From Anaerolineaceae bacterium (GTDB lineage Bacteria > Chloroflexota > Anaerolineae > Aggregatilineales > Phototrophicaceae), in contig PABP01000021.1 in the NCBI GenBank assembly GCA_002699585.1, positions 1 through 64,000 on the forward strand: DNA of 64,000 nucleotides, written 5' to 3'. This document shows positions 31,801 through 38,701 of the stretch, piece after piece (position 1 is the stretch's first letter; each line of letters begins with the position of its first letter). The notes under the pieces were generated by a model. The model had not been told where the DNA came from. It saw nothing but the letters and a program-made list of their open reading frames with translations, and ran no database searches. Both the position numbers and the translations under genes were made by a program.

Positions 31801-34800
31801 CAGACAGATGTCAATCCAGACAATGATGACGATGATGCGGCTATCAATGTGCTGCCGCTGGACCTGGCTGTGACCAAAGTGGTTGATAACAACACGCCGG
31901 TTCCGGGTGAGCAGATTACCTACACGATTACCGTCATCAACAATGGCCCAGCCAATGCAACCGGTGTGGTCATCAGCGATGCACTCGATGCCAACTTGAC
32001 CTTCATCTCGGCTGCGCCGATAGGTGTATATGACAGCGTCACGGGCCTGTGGACGATTGGTAACCTGAATGCAGGCGTTAACCAGACGCTGACGATTGTC
32101 GCCCAGGTAAACGGTGCGGCAACAACGGGCACAGTCATCCCGAATGTGGCTGCAGTCCAATCGGTTGACCAGACAGACAGCGATCCGACCAATGACCAGG
32201 ATGACGCTCCGGCGACCGTCGGCGGTCTGGATCTGGTGGTCACCAAAGTCGTGGATGATGCCACCCCGCGTGAGGGCGATACGATCAACTACACGATCAC
32301 CGTCGAAAACCTGGGTGCTGCGAATGCTACCGGCGTCATCATCGAAGACATCGTCCCGGCTGGCGTGACTTTTGTGTCATCCAGTGCGACAGTGGGCAGC
32401 TACAACAGTGTCAGCAACTTGTGGACTGTCGGTCCGCTGGCTGTGACACAAACAGCCTCGCTGATCATCACCGCGACGGTTGATAATGGTACATCCGGCA
32501 CGACCATCGACAACATCGCAACACTCAACAGTGTCGATCAGCCGGATGCCGACCCCGACAACAACCAGGATAACGCTAGCATCACCGTCGAAGCGGTTGA
32601 TCTGGCGATTACCAAAGTCGTGGACAACGCGGGGCCATCCCAGGGCGATACGGTGACCTATACGATCACCGTCACGAACCTAGGCGAAGGCGATGCCACA
32701 GGCGTCGTCGTGACTGAAGACTTACCAGCCGATGGTGTCAGCTTGTCGCTTCTGAACAACACGCCATCCCAGGGCAGCTTCACGCTGGCCCCACCGAACA
32801 GTACCTGGGCAGTGGGTGATCTGGCAGCCAATGCCAGCGCGATCCTCACCCTCACCGTGCGTGTGGAAGTCCCGAATGGTCTGATCGTGAATACGGTCAC
32901 CGTGACAGGCGATCAGCCTGACCCGGATACCAGCAACAACGAGGATCAGGCAGCAATCGCGCTCAATGGTACCGATCTGGCTGTGACCAAGGTCGTCGAT
33001 AACGATGTGCCGTTCCATGGAGACCAGATTGTCTACACCATCGTAGCCAGCAACCTGGGGCCGAACGATGCCACTGGCGTCTATGTCGATGACATCCTGC
33101 CTGCGGGTCTAGACTATGTCTCTGATGACAGCGGCGGTAGCTTCAACAGCACAACGGGCGACTGGACCATTGGCGACCTGGCCAGTGGTGCCAGTGCTAC
33201 GCTCAACATCACCGTGACTGTCATCGATACGAGCGGATCGATTACCAACACTGCGGAAATCATTGGCGATCAGCTCGATCCGAACCTGGACAACAATACC
33301 GATGTCGAAGAAATCATCGTCGGCGGGGCGGACCTCAGCCTGACGAAAGTTCGGTTGGTGAGCGGCACGAAGACGGGTGATCTGGTTACTTATGTCCTGA
33401 CGGTCGTCAATGATGGCCCGAATCCAGTCAGTGGCGTGGAAGTTACCGACTACATGCCAGAACCGATTACTTACGAATCGGCGACACCATCCAAGGGCAC
33501 GGTTAGTTCGCCACCGGATGCACCCGTTATCTGGTCAGTAGGTGACCTGGCTATTGGTGAGTTTGCCACCCTGACGATCAACGGGCGTATCAATGATCGC
33601 TATGGCAGTACGACCAATGTCGCAGAAGTGACTGACGCCAGCCTGCCTGACATCGATTCCACACCGGGCAACCGCGCCGGTGGGGAAGATGACATGGCCA
33701 GCACCACCGGGCCAGTGGTCAATGTGCCACCGCCCGCAGGTGCCTCAGAAGAAGAAATGCCGGAATCCGTATCCGTACCGGGTATTGGTGGCGCTTTTGG
33801 CCAACCCGTATGCAGCTATAGCTGTGTGTCCTACCAGTTCTATCACACTAACCGGGACGGCAACTGGGAAATCTATCGCCTGGGTGATATCCCTGGCCAA
33901 CCCGATGCCAACCCGAACCTGACCCAGGGTACAGGCGAAGGTATCGATGACATCGCACCAAGCCGCTCGCCCAATGGCGAATGGATCGCTTTTGCCTCAA
34001 ATCGTGATGGTAACTGGGAAATCTACGTGGGTTCTGTCGATGGCACCGAGCAACGGCGCGTCACCTACAACAACATCGCCATTGATACTGATCCCGTCTG
34101 GGGGCCAACCAACGCGGTCGTTTACGAGAGCAGCCGTGATGGTAACTGGAACCTCTACATGATCGATATGACAACCGGTACTGAAGTTCGTCTGACGGAT
34201 GACGATGCCAGTGACCTGAATGCCTCCTGGGCACCTTCAGGCGACCGCATTATCTTCCAGAGTGACCGCAGCGGCACATGGCAAATCTACGAACTGAATC
34301 TGACGACCGATACGCTGCGCGTTCTCAGTGATGGCAATGGCCAGGACTTCGATCCGCAGTACTCACCCGATGGTCAGCAGATCGTGTTCCGCAGCTACCG
34401 GGGCGATGCCGATGACACCAGCGTCCTATATGTCATGAATCGGAATGGCGGCAATGTTCGTGCCATCAGTGACAATGCTGGCAATGCAACCAATGCCTCC
34501 TGGTCACCGGATCGTAACTTGATTGCTTATCAGTCAGACATCAATGGCGACCTGGACGTCTTCGTCCACGACCTGACTACGGGTCAGACGCGACAAGTCA
34601 CCGATAACGACATTGATGACTACGCGCCGACCTGGTTGTGCAGCACGACCCACATCCTGTTCACATCGGACATCGATGGCGACCCGAATATCTACGAAGT
34701 GGACGCCGCGCCGATGCAAGCCGACCCGGTCAGTGTCGAAGATAAGGATGAGGTGATTCAGCGTACCGATAGCACCTTCGATGACATCTATCCTGAAGGC

Positions 34801-34995
34801 GCACCGACTGAGGAAAATGCCAGCCGTGAAGGTCGCTTGCCGGATGTTGGCAGTCTCAACTACGGCACACAAACTGACTATCTGCCAGTGGATACCAGCG
34901 TCACCCGTGTGGACACCTCATCACAGCGTGGCACTGTCTGGCAGCCCATCAATGGGTGTGGATGTGAGGATTGCCTCAGCGAGCAGGATGAATAG
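16840..34995 (+). CDS. giant 6051-residue secreted PKD / DUF11 / beta-propeller protein
   Basis: This single open frame encodes an extracellular, probably filamentous or adhesive protein. Residues 1-34 form a signal peptide (basic start, FFAFILIFFVVAY, cleavage near ASAQ). Residues 35-190 are an acidic Thr/Pro/Glu/Asp stalk. Residues 193-1034 hold ten PKD domains (WDFGDG, PGTYTVTL motifs). Residues 1035-2175 are divergent beta-domains of the DUF11 type. Residues 2176-4331 are seven A/B supermodules. Residues 4332-4620 are two more single repeats, and 4621-5617 are eight canonical DUF11 repeats. Residues 5665-5958 form a seven-bladed PD40/TolB-like propeller. The tail ends in GCGCEDCLSEQDE. 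No LPXTG, S-layer-homology or C-terminal membrane helix is seen, so attachment is unexplained. The ribosome site is weak (CGGAACGGGG). Function is inferred from domains only: surface structure, adhesion or matrix. Confidence 0.9.
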   Translation: MFSKWHRFFAFILIFFVVAYPQQHTSLQFVASAQEAQPTSEQPVATGTPEQAPDLQSEQDPTQPAETQPAETPPPDNPTAEPTEKATGEPTDSPTDAPTSEPVDSPTDEPSDEPTDEAAVEQPSDPTEDPTDDPTEDPTDEPTEAATDEVTTTPEDVPEGTPTELPSDTPAQEPTDVPAEEPTESADAPPATFKPSFNVSPQQGNAPLTVNVSDTTSGNPTSWSWNFGDGSGEASGSSASHTYNQPGTYTITLTVSNDTNSGQATRQVVVSAAQASIQANFDVQYVGARAVPQAVQFNNNSTGDITKHEWDFNGDGTVDSTATSPSFTYNAVGNYTVSLTVTGSNGQTSTAVRTVSIVAGNVAPVAAFRAEPATAQAPATISFIDESQNTISQWLWTFHDGSTASSQNAQFTYNTPGTYTVTLQVTGPGGSNSTSRDVVITQPGFSYTCTFERAPATGVSPLNVAFDADISMSAGGQVTSVTWDFGNGQSASGSSVSMTYSTDESTTTYDTTMTATISDSNGGSYNCTKVRDVTVYPATAINAVCSVPDSARPNQSITASERSIGNNITSWQWTWGDGNSSSGNDHDARTHAYANVGSYDVYLQVTNGDGGSDSQYCGTVVVSDGVQASFSGVPSEITIFDEFTPSDTSQGDIVSWAWDFGDGTTSGAQNPGSHAYTAPGQYTVSLTVGSATDSDTATRTVTALNNIFADFEPDDGFAVVGQSIGLIDESTGPITSWSWDWGDGSDSVNRQNPGYHAYRQPGTYTISLTINNDLGFPETTTRDVQVVPALNPRVSVNPSNATAPQTVTFSGQTDQPTSSWRWAFSNGWTASGQSVSLTFDEPGTYTATLTVAGPAGEERAQGTVTLTSGGEIRAAFSPSQWNGIAPLTVSFSDQSVGDGIHQWAWDFNGDGNIDSSIPNPSYTFNSAGTYNVRLTVTGDAGSASASNSITVYDVNSSSASFSVDYLCDGEVTFSASSGVDVLSWDFGDGDVGTAESDISHVYASGDYTATMIYAGPGGASLAVSRSINVENNPCDGSSEPISDTFDPTLGKGGWLPEGSLGLPGQPVVWEITVGNNGNVPGTGVRVRDQINDYLQVMDVRVPDGRDITYTVDGQRVDVIIPVLERDNPVVFYIDTVVVTSPESGLVNNMAALDGNGLTAWAEVKVAAGSEDVNTIIIQAEPPSLPDGPDPNISGLPYPASIWANEQACFTARFTNSGTNPGFGPYLRVLLPPELILDSADFINTPQSIINVGTFTGPGNQLTDPISEDNVIGTTGWQFFVIRYPIGSVVTGNPPLDMEMCLSVDESIALIGITYPFEIIPGYEFGDTATGDNGPIVDTDDPGKDGAVELKLVEFEKDNSTPEDERPPGPVWEYEYYLTTTLAPGQRLTDIAIVDTLDADWQFTSFDGISGTCNAVQAGAPSTPAAPPPPVGGGTITVNFSEIENTGSNTCTVVITYSGYILDILTEDGTIDPDEEGIVNVATFDSSWTGNDDLQDITVPELSDTNTVLVDNMVFQKSVSPGTSVPETDLAYTINFQITQFDSISAAVITDTIPNGISTDYDSYRVRIGGSTYPVPNTAITHINNADGTITVSFDLEDATDIPIPLPSSGDGQIQYDGVIDVYYRDSAGNPNTDEPIRASDSMTNTVTGDFVLSSGMTQSNDSSATVDIIPVTISKQTLTTINPPENAAGYSHGEDVTFRLTMNIPSGDTRGIVFRDFLPLPVFDIDDPDLGFEVPAGPGPFTVPVQNTSNVCYQQFNLGDNDTNCGITWGPDATIFPQIESFNLDGATNSLEIVFEDINTSGAQTIQIDLTVAVIDNPFADGLFLSNQFESEVQNTPGTILPLDAISYLNLSAPHLEIIKGVVDSSNSSVVISPAATGGAVDADSDGDASGFDANDQVTYAITVTNTGGAPAYDVLVGDDTSSLTGLENCVVDTVTTETGTSLTYTGSLPAITLTSPIAPSGQAVVRLTCETTDIINPNQNITNTATADYNGLPILDYTYNSAPIAYPQVSDTAEITMRDVEIAKSVAPTSATIGETVTYTVTVTLPGGEIDNLQVQDVLPAGMAFVDCTSVTPSGSTAVVTNLPGGFADACNAPINPTIAGSGTTITFDLGDVSVSSPTGNADVRTLDIVYTAVVLDVGTTEGLGGTTTDLTNTVTQSSDDTDDHTDQATLSVIEPELTISKEATPDTGDAGDTIDYVITVEHTANSNADAYDLVVTDVIPAGMTFDAFGTISPTPSVAASYNGTDTITVRFDALTTSQTATIRYSVTLDNDVEAEQQLTNDVGLSYDSHPDDDLTDVSPYTDPTDRERDYTDTTDDTVTIVPFLLDKTVTSTSEVATTGLVNVAIGERVTYTVTVDVPEGVHDNVVLVDTLDSGLAFADLSATGGISSINFNGVTSSRTTTQILNDADTSVTLSGRQATFNFGTLTNNAALTDGVDRTSVTLVYEVVVLDSSANNRGNTRNNSANLTYDNGGDVTDSAPNVRIVEPTLQINKTANPATGDSGDAITFTMVISHTTASNATAFDIALEDVIPTGMTYVAASLTNTGGVAPATLTESGGTITATWDSLTTAQTSTLEFQATLDGTVSPGSTITNTADITDYDSLAGDNIDDGLSPYIPGNEDSERDYTTSDTADVEIANLTMDKTITATSETATTGNDVAIGEVISYRLAFGVPEGVTTNVTLMDTLDAGLAFADMTNATINFPSGVTSSVATPTILSAANTSVGNCNGGGCSVTFDFGTLTNSNTSGTISRPEIVITYDVVVLDIAGNTRGTDRGNAAMLDYDTAPVDGISPVSPPQVTIVEPGLQVVKTASPTTGDAGDEILFTLVISHIVASDATAFDIALEDVIPAGVTYVAASLTNTAGIAPATLAESGGTITATWDSLTTAQSSTITFRVTLDDATELDQVITNTADITDYDTLVADDVTDGLSTHVNDGTDGERDYNTNDTANVTITNGNTITKSVTSTSHTGTDASGDSQHDLTIGEEVSYELVVTFREGTSDNVRVEDVYPAGVAFDFISASVTAVGGNLTGITNGALPTGGNGTAGTPLYWDFGTVVNTADNVSNTDDQITITIVLRVDDNVANDGTGTNDKNQSNTATVRYEDYQTNAESDSDTATIDVVEPELSLTKTRVTTPGPFEAGDTIEYRITLEHTAQSTANAYDIVVTDTLPTEVSLVGLVGASTTCASVTPSFTAPTLTLTIPSLSLATDSCDIVYEVTVGNDVEPSSTYTNTAGSSYSTLPGTPTDDRTKNTSDDTATFDTPNPTITKAATSTSHADTGTGADSDFDLAIGEQVTYTLTVTMPEGTTDNVRVIDLLPQTGVSFEYISSQIATIGTGITLGSGSVGTAGSYAAGAETVTWTLGTVTNPPGNGDTLTFEILARVNDVAANVGLVTDQDVNLVNTGRLIYEDSTGTDQTLNDTETVDLVEPELSLAKTRLTTPGPFEAGDTIQYRITLDHTAQSTTNAYDIVVTDTLPTAGMGFVGIVGGSTTCASVTPSFTSPTITFSIPSITLASSSCDIVYEVTVGNDVEPSSSYTNTAGSSYSTLPGTPTDDRTKNTSNDTATFQTASPTITKSVTSTSHADTGTGADSDFDLAIGEEVTYTLTVTLPEGTTDNVRVIDLLPQTGVSFEYISSEIATVGTGITLGSGSVGTAGTYAAGAETVTWTLGTVTNPPGNGDTLTFEIVARVNDVAANVGLVTGQDVNLVNTGRLIYEDSTGADQTLNDTDTVDLVEPELSLTKARVTTPNPFDAGDSIQYTLTLSHTAQSTANAYDIVVTDVFPTTLTSFASVDGGTCTVSATNTSTAGQVGFTVAQLNLGATCTITYSITVGVDVEPGTTYTNTASAVYSSLPGTPADDRTNTTPNDTATFTTPGPSITKAVFGTSDAGNQNYAIGELVTYHIIVTLTEGTTRGVTVSDAPPSGTATLTPISMSVLGAVGGTDTAITTTGANLSATDTAAPLSINFGDVTNPAGGTNQIVLEVIAQVTDDVINTGLVGNQDTNVTNTATLAYTDGNDAPQTENDTAQINFIEPELTLAKDNQPTGVPVADGGDTLQFRITLTHTANSLADAHNIVVTDVLPTAGMSYNPATGIVGASTTCVGVTSSFASPNITFNVPTLALATNSCDIVYSVTVGTDVQPSSTYTNVADADYDSSTTVDDRTKSTNSDDAEFTTPGPQLVKRIVSTSLADTTDGLDLDPDVAIGEIVTFELEATMAEGTSNNVSLVDTLPATFTVVDSEVYAIGSNISGSSLTVGTAGTVAGNQVTFNFGNIVNMPDGVTTAADRIVVRIDARLTDDPSNADGQTKTNTGQLNYTDSTNAPQSLSDTDDIDVVEPALVMTKAFSEAQVVRGSMLNMVLTVTNNGTAPAYDIVVNDIFAGTNPTGDIDLSKVRINSVTVTSEPSGANTNTSSSVTGTYGTSQLIANIARLMPTETVVLTVNITIDPTATPVPLLGTDALDNTATVDYDSTPDDAQHNDASDRDYDTNANDTLEIIIPTITVTKVDDVDPVNAGGIVIYTITVENTGTPDVPANDVIVTDTLPTPTDGVTVVLVTPSQGTCGPVVGGQLTCSLGTLLSGANATITVRMRVDAANRPQQMTNNVNVTTRQGNDEDADETTDIVDQIDLELDKVVSQTQPAEGDTITYTLTASNNGPSDATNVVVTDTLPSGLTYVQFIPNTLPCVFTDPTLTCTFPTLDALDFVEVGIQATVDTGAAALTQPIVNAAAVIADESGGAGYPDETDNTNNEDTAPITVTTVDLAVVKSVTPTAPSEGDIVTYTIQVTNNGPANATGVVVTDTLPAGLTYVSNNSASTGTTYAPATGEWAIGDLTIGASIQLEIRARVNAGTAGTQITNTASLTDVDQTDRDPTNNSDDAVIVVDGLDLEVIKTVNNTIPQEGDTITYSILLRNLGAANGTGITVTDDLNGVTGITYVSHTAPGSTSYNPATGLWTVGSLNANQSLTLTVVATVDAGAAALTQPIINNAAVSAVDQTDVNPDNDDDDAAINVLPLDLAVTKVVDNNTPVPGEQITYTITVINNGPANATGVVISDALDANLTFISAAPIGVYDSVTGLWTIGNLNAGVNQTLTIVAQVNGAATTGTVIPNVAAVQSVDQTDSDPTNDQDDAPATVGGLDLVVTKVVDDATPREGDTINYTITVENLGAANATGVIIEDIVPAGVTFVSSSATVGSYNSVSNLWTVGPLAVTQTASLIITATVDNGTSGTTIDNIATLNSVDQPDADPDNNQDNASITVEAVDLAITKVVDNAGPSQGDTVTYTITVTNLGEGDATGVVVTEDLPADGVSLSLLNNTPSQGSFTLAPPNSTWAVGDLAANASAILTLTVRVEVPNGLIVNTVTVTGDQPDPDTSNNEDQAAIALNGTDLAVTKVVDNDVPFHGDQIVYTIVASNLGPNDATGVYVDDILPAGLDYVSDDSGGSFNSTTGDWTIGDLASGASATLNITVTVIDTSGSITNTAEIIGDQLDPNLDNNTDVEEIIVGGADLSLTKVRLVSGTKTGDLVTYVLTVVNDGPNPVSGVEVTDYMPEPITYESATPSKGTVSSPPDAPVIWSVGDLAIGEFATLTINGRINDRYGSTTNVAEVTDASLPDIDSTPGNRAGGEDDMASTTGPVVNVPPPAGASEEEMPESVSVPGIGGAFGQPVCSYSCVSYQFYHTNRDGNWEIYRLGDIPGQPDANPNLTQGTGEGIDDIAPSRSPNGEWIAFASNRDGNWEIYVGSVDGTEQRRVTYNNIAIDTDPVWGPTNAVVYESSRDGNWNLYMIDMTTGTEVRLTDDDASDLNASWAPSGDRIIFQSDRSGTWQIYELNLTTDTLRVLSDGNGQDFDPQYSPDGQQIVFRSYRGDADDTSVLYVMNRNGGNVRAISDNAGNATNASWSPDRNLIAYQSDINGDLDVFVHDLTTGQTRQVTDNDIDDYAPTWLCSTTHILFTSDIDGDPNIYEVDAAPMQADPVSVEDKDEVIQRTDSTFDDIYPEGAPTEENASREGRLPDVGSLNYGTQTDYLPVDTSVTRVDTSSQRGTVWQPINGCGCEDCLSEQDE
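17416..19941 (+). repeat. array of ten PKD domains
   Basis: Ten Ig-like PKD units of about 80-90 residues lie within the giant gene. Each has a W-x-(F/W)-G/N-DG core (for example WSWNFGDG, WAWDFGDG, WSWDWGDG) and an H/F-x-Y...PGTYTVTLTV strand. Units four and five carry Cys pairs. PKD domains typically act as rigid extracellular spacers or in protein and carbohydrate contacts. The units are well diverged from each other at the DNA level, so this array is old. Confidence 0.88.
23365..29832 (+). repeat. seven two-domain A/B supermodules
   Basis: Within the giant gene an A domain (VEPELxLxK ... AGDxIxYxIxxxHTAxSxAxAYDIVVTD) alternates with a B domain (TKxxTSTSxAxTG ... AIGExVTYxLxVxxPEGTTDNV) seven times. 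A domains start at 23365, 24298, 25246, 26203, 27118, 28036 and 28927. A last A-like domain starts at 29833 and closes the series. The spacings are 933, 948, 957, 915, 918, 891 and 906 bp. Both domains are DUF11-like beta-sandwiches. The regular period shows that growth happened by copying A+B together. Confidence 0.85.
26203..28035 (+). repeat. recent in-frame tandem duplication, 915 + 918 bp
   Basis: Supermodules 26203-27117 and 27118-28035 are close to identical over long runs. Both encode TLGTVTNPPGNGDTLTFEI and SSYSTLPGTPTDDRTKNTS. At DNA level 26890-26921 and 27808-27839 are the same 32 bases. Neighbouring supermodules share only the fold pattern, so this pair arose recently or is kept alike by gene conversion. 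Confidence 0.9.
30700..33690 (+). repeat. eight canonical DUF11 (SdrD-type B) repeats
   Basis: Eight units of about 120-133 residues begin at 30700, 31099, 31474, 31858, 32227, 32596, 32971 and 33328. Each opens with D-L-x-(V/L)-x-K-V and GDxITYTIxVxNxGPxxATGV, continues V-(T/S)-D-x-LPxGLTYVS and x-W-(T/A)-(I/V)-GxLxxG, and ends in a D-x-x-xxDPxNNxDxA acidic loop. The acidic loops look suited to Ca2+, as in staphylococcal Sdr repeats. That is an inference. Confidence 0.85.
33832..34713 (+). repeat. seven PD40/TolB-like propeller blades
   Basis: Seven blade signatures of the type S-x-R-D-G-x-W-(E/N/Q)-(I/L)-Y occur in a row: NRDGNWEIYRL, NRDGNWEIYVG, SRDGNWNLYMI, DRSGTWQIYEL, a diverged DTSVLYVMN, DINGDLDVFVH and DIDGDPNIYEV. 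Each is preceded by P-x-W-S/A-P-(D/S)-G-type turns. Seven blades would close one beta-propeller. A C-x3-C pair lies immediately before it (33811-33825). Confidence 0.85.
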
Positions 34996-35040
34996 TGGAG
35001 AATAGGTCATAACACTGTTCTATCATCGCCGAATAAAGAG

Positions 35041-35074
35041 CAAAGGCCGACGACATGTTGGCCTTTGTCGTTTT
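35041..35074 (+). terminator. intrinsic terminator of the giant gene
   Basis: CAAAGGCC and GGCCTTTG form an 8-bp stem with an 11-base loop, followed by TCGTTTT and, further on, TTTTT at 35081. It lies 46 bases after the stop codon. Confidence 0.8.
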
Positions 35075-35111
35075 GATGACTTTTTATCATGCTGAGATCG
35101 GCGAATAATCG

Positions 35112-36020
35112 TTAATCCCTACTGGCGGGTTGAGTCAGGTCTTCCCATGCTTCCTGCAAAAAATGACTGAAGGCGGTGCTCAACAGCGTTACTTCTCGCC
35201 CTTGATGTCGCGCTGCAACAATCGTGCGCTGGACCGGATTGTGGGACATCTCGCGGAATACTAAGCCCTCGTTTGAGTGAATCTGTACTGAACACGCTGG
35301 CACCAGCGAAATGCCGATGCCCAACCGCACCAGCTCAATCACTGTCGATAAGTGTGATGTCTGATAAATCGTTGGCGGATCGATTTTCTGGACATAACAA
35401 AACGCATCTAACTGATCGGATAGGCAATCTTGATCGGACAGCCGAATAAATGGAATATCCCTCAAGGTATCGGCTTCAATTGTCGATGTAGAGGCTAAGG
35501 TATGCGTTTCTGGTATGGCGATGTACAGCGATTCCTCAAACACTGGCTCTGTGGTGATGTGCTTATTGGCAATCGGCAGGCTGACAAAAGCGACATCCAA
35601 CTCAGCACTCATAAGCTGATCGATGAGGTTGTTAGTCATATCCTCTCGAATTTTCAGCGTTGCTTCAGGATAGGCTTTCTGAAAACGAGATACTGTCTGG
35701 TAGAGTAAATAAGAACCCAGGGTGGGGATAATGCCGACCGACAGCGTGCTGACTTCCGGCTTGAATCCATCTGTTAGCGCGTACTTCGCCTGCTGCACAT
35801 CGGAAATAATCGAACACGCGCGCGGGTAAAACAAATTGCCCGCCTCGGTAATCGTAATGCGCCGCCCCAGTCGATTGAATAGCTTGCGCCCCAGCTCATT
35901 TTCAAGATTGATGATTTGTTGGCTCAGTGATGGCTGCGTGATGTTACAGCGCACGGCCGCCTGACTGAAGCTGCCCGTTTCGACTACAGCGACGAAATAT
36001 TCCAGTTGATGTAATTCCAT
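35112..36020 (-). CDS. oxyR: OxyR, peroxide-sensing LysR-family regulator
   Basis: This is a 302-residue LysR-type regulator with an N-terminal helix-turn-helix (LEYFVAVVETGSFSQAA, QPSLSQQI) and a periplasmic-binding-type sensor domain. The sensor carries DCLSDQLDAFC, which matches the OxyR redox loop. With the start at 36020 its cysteines are C199 and C208, the same numbers and spacing as the disulfide pair of E. coli OxyR. I prefer ATG 36020 (MELHQLEYF, the usual OxyR start) to the 12-residue longer frame from 36056. It is divergent from katG, with an OxyR-type site between them, so it should activate katG under peroxide and probably control itself. Confidence 0.93.
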   Translation of the reverse strand: MELHQLEYFVAVVETGSFSQAAVRCNITQPSLSQQIINLENELGRKLFNRLGRRITITEAGNLFYPRACSIISDVQQAKYALTDGFKPEVSTLSVGIIPTLGSYLLYQTVSRFQKAYPEATLKIREDMTNNLIDQLMSAELDVAFVSLPIANKHITTEPVFEESLYIAIPETHTLASTSTIEADTLRDIPFIRLSDQDCLSDQLDAFCYVQKIDPPTIYQTSHLSTVIELVRLGIGISLVPACSVQIHSNEGLVFREMSHNPVQRTIVAARHQGREVTLLSTAFSHFLQEAWEDLTQPASRD

Positions 36021-36038
36021 ATTCCGACCAACTCTATT

Positions 36039-36074
36039 ATAGGAAATACCTATCAATGAATAGGTAACAATACT
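36039..36074. promoter_or_regulatory. OxyR binding site between oxyR and katG
   Basis: The sequence reads ATAG-N7-CTAT-N6-ATAG-N7-TACT. The E. coli OxyR consensus is ATAG-N7-CTAT-N7-ATAG-N7-CTAT. Three half-sites are exact, the middle gap is one base short, and the fourth half-site is degenerate. It begins 19 bases upstream of the oxyR start and ends 68 bases before katG, as expected for shared control. Confidence 0.75.
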
Positions 36075-36121
36075 TTAAAACTATACTAGGGTTTGTTATC
36101 CTTAAGTAGGGTAGAAAATAA

Positions 36122-38332
<2,211 letters not shown>

Positions 38333-38363
38333 TCTTGTCACAGCATGACATAGTCGCTTAACG

Positions 38364-38393
38364 AAAAAGACCGTCACAAAGACGGTCTTTTTT
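38364..38393. terminator. bidirectional terminator for katG and the tRNA-Ser pair
   Basis: AAAAAGACCGTC-ACAAA-GACGGTCTTTTTT is a 7-bp GC-rich core extended by A-T pairs, with T-runs in both directions. It ends katG on the plus strand and the two tRNA genes on the minus strand. Confidence 0.9.
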
Positions 38394-38397
38394 GCTG

Positions 38398-38487
38398 CGG
38401 GGAGGACAGGATTCGAACCTGCGGTCGGGGTATAAGCCCGACAACCGCTTAGCAGGCGGCCCCAATCAACCACTCTGGCACCTCCCC
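38398..38487 (-). tRNA. tRNA-Ser (anticodon GCT)
   Basis: The minus strand starts GGGGAGGTGCCAGAGTGGTT, with a 7-bp acceptor stem closed by CCTCCCC, a D-arm, an anticodon loop CTGCTAA (anticodon GCT, codons AGC/AGU), a long variable arm (GTCGGGC...GACCGCA region) typical of tRNA-Ser, and GGTTCGAATCC in the T-arm. CCA is not encoded. Confidence 0.95.
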
Positions 38488-38513
38488 AAAAATATAGAAT
38501 TATGAAGGTATTG

Positions 38514-38600
<87 letters not shown>

Positions 38601-38627
38601 AAGCCGGGGTTCGGCCAATGACGGTGT

Positions 38628-38656
38628 ATCCTAGCATACGGCCCATATGACGTCAA
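38628..38656 (-). promoter_or_regulatory. sigma-70-type promoter of the tRNA-Ser pair
   Basis: On the minus strand TTGACG (38656-38651) and TAGGAT (38633-38628) are separated by exactly 17 bases. The predicted start, near 38621, is about 20 bases before the first tRNA. Confidence 0.75.
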
Positions 38657-38701
38657 TGCTAAGGTCACTCAAATTGGGATTGAATCAGGCAGATGACAGC
38701 C

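Noticed and set aside
23365-33690. Possible CRISPR or satellite array because of regular repeats
   Set aside because: The repeats are long, coding and in frame, and there are no short identical repeats with unique spacers.
36021-36056. Longer OxyR start with 12 extra residues
   Set aside because: It would place the start codon inside the OxyR binding site. The shorter start matches the family N-terminus and gives C199/C208.
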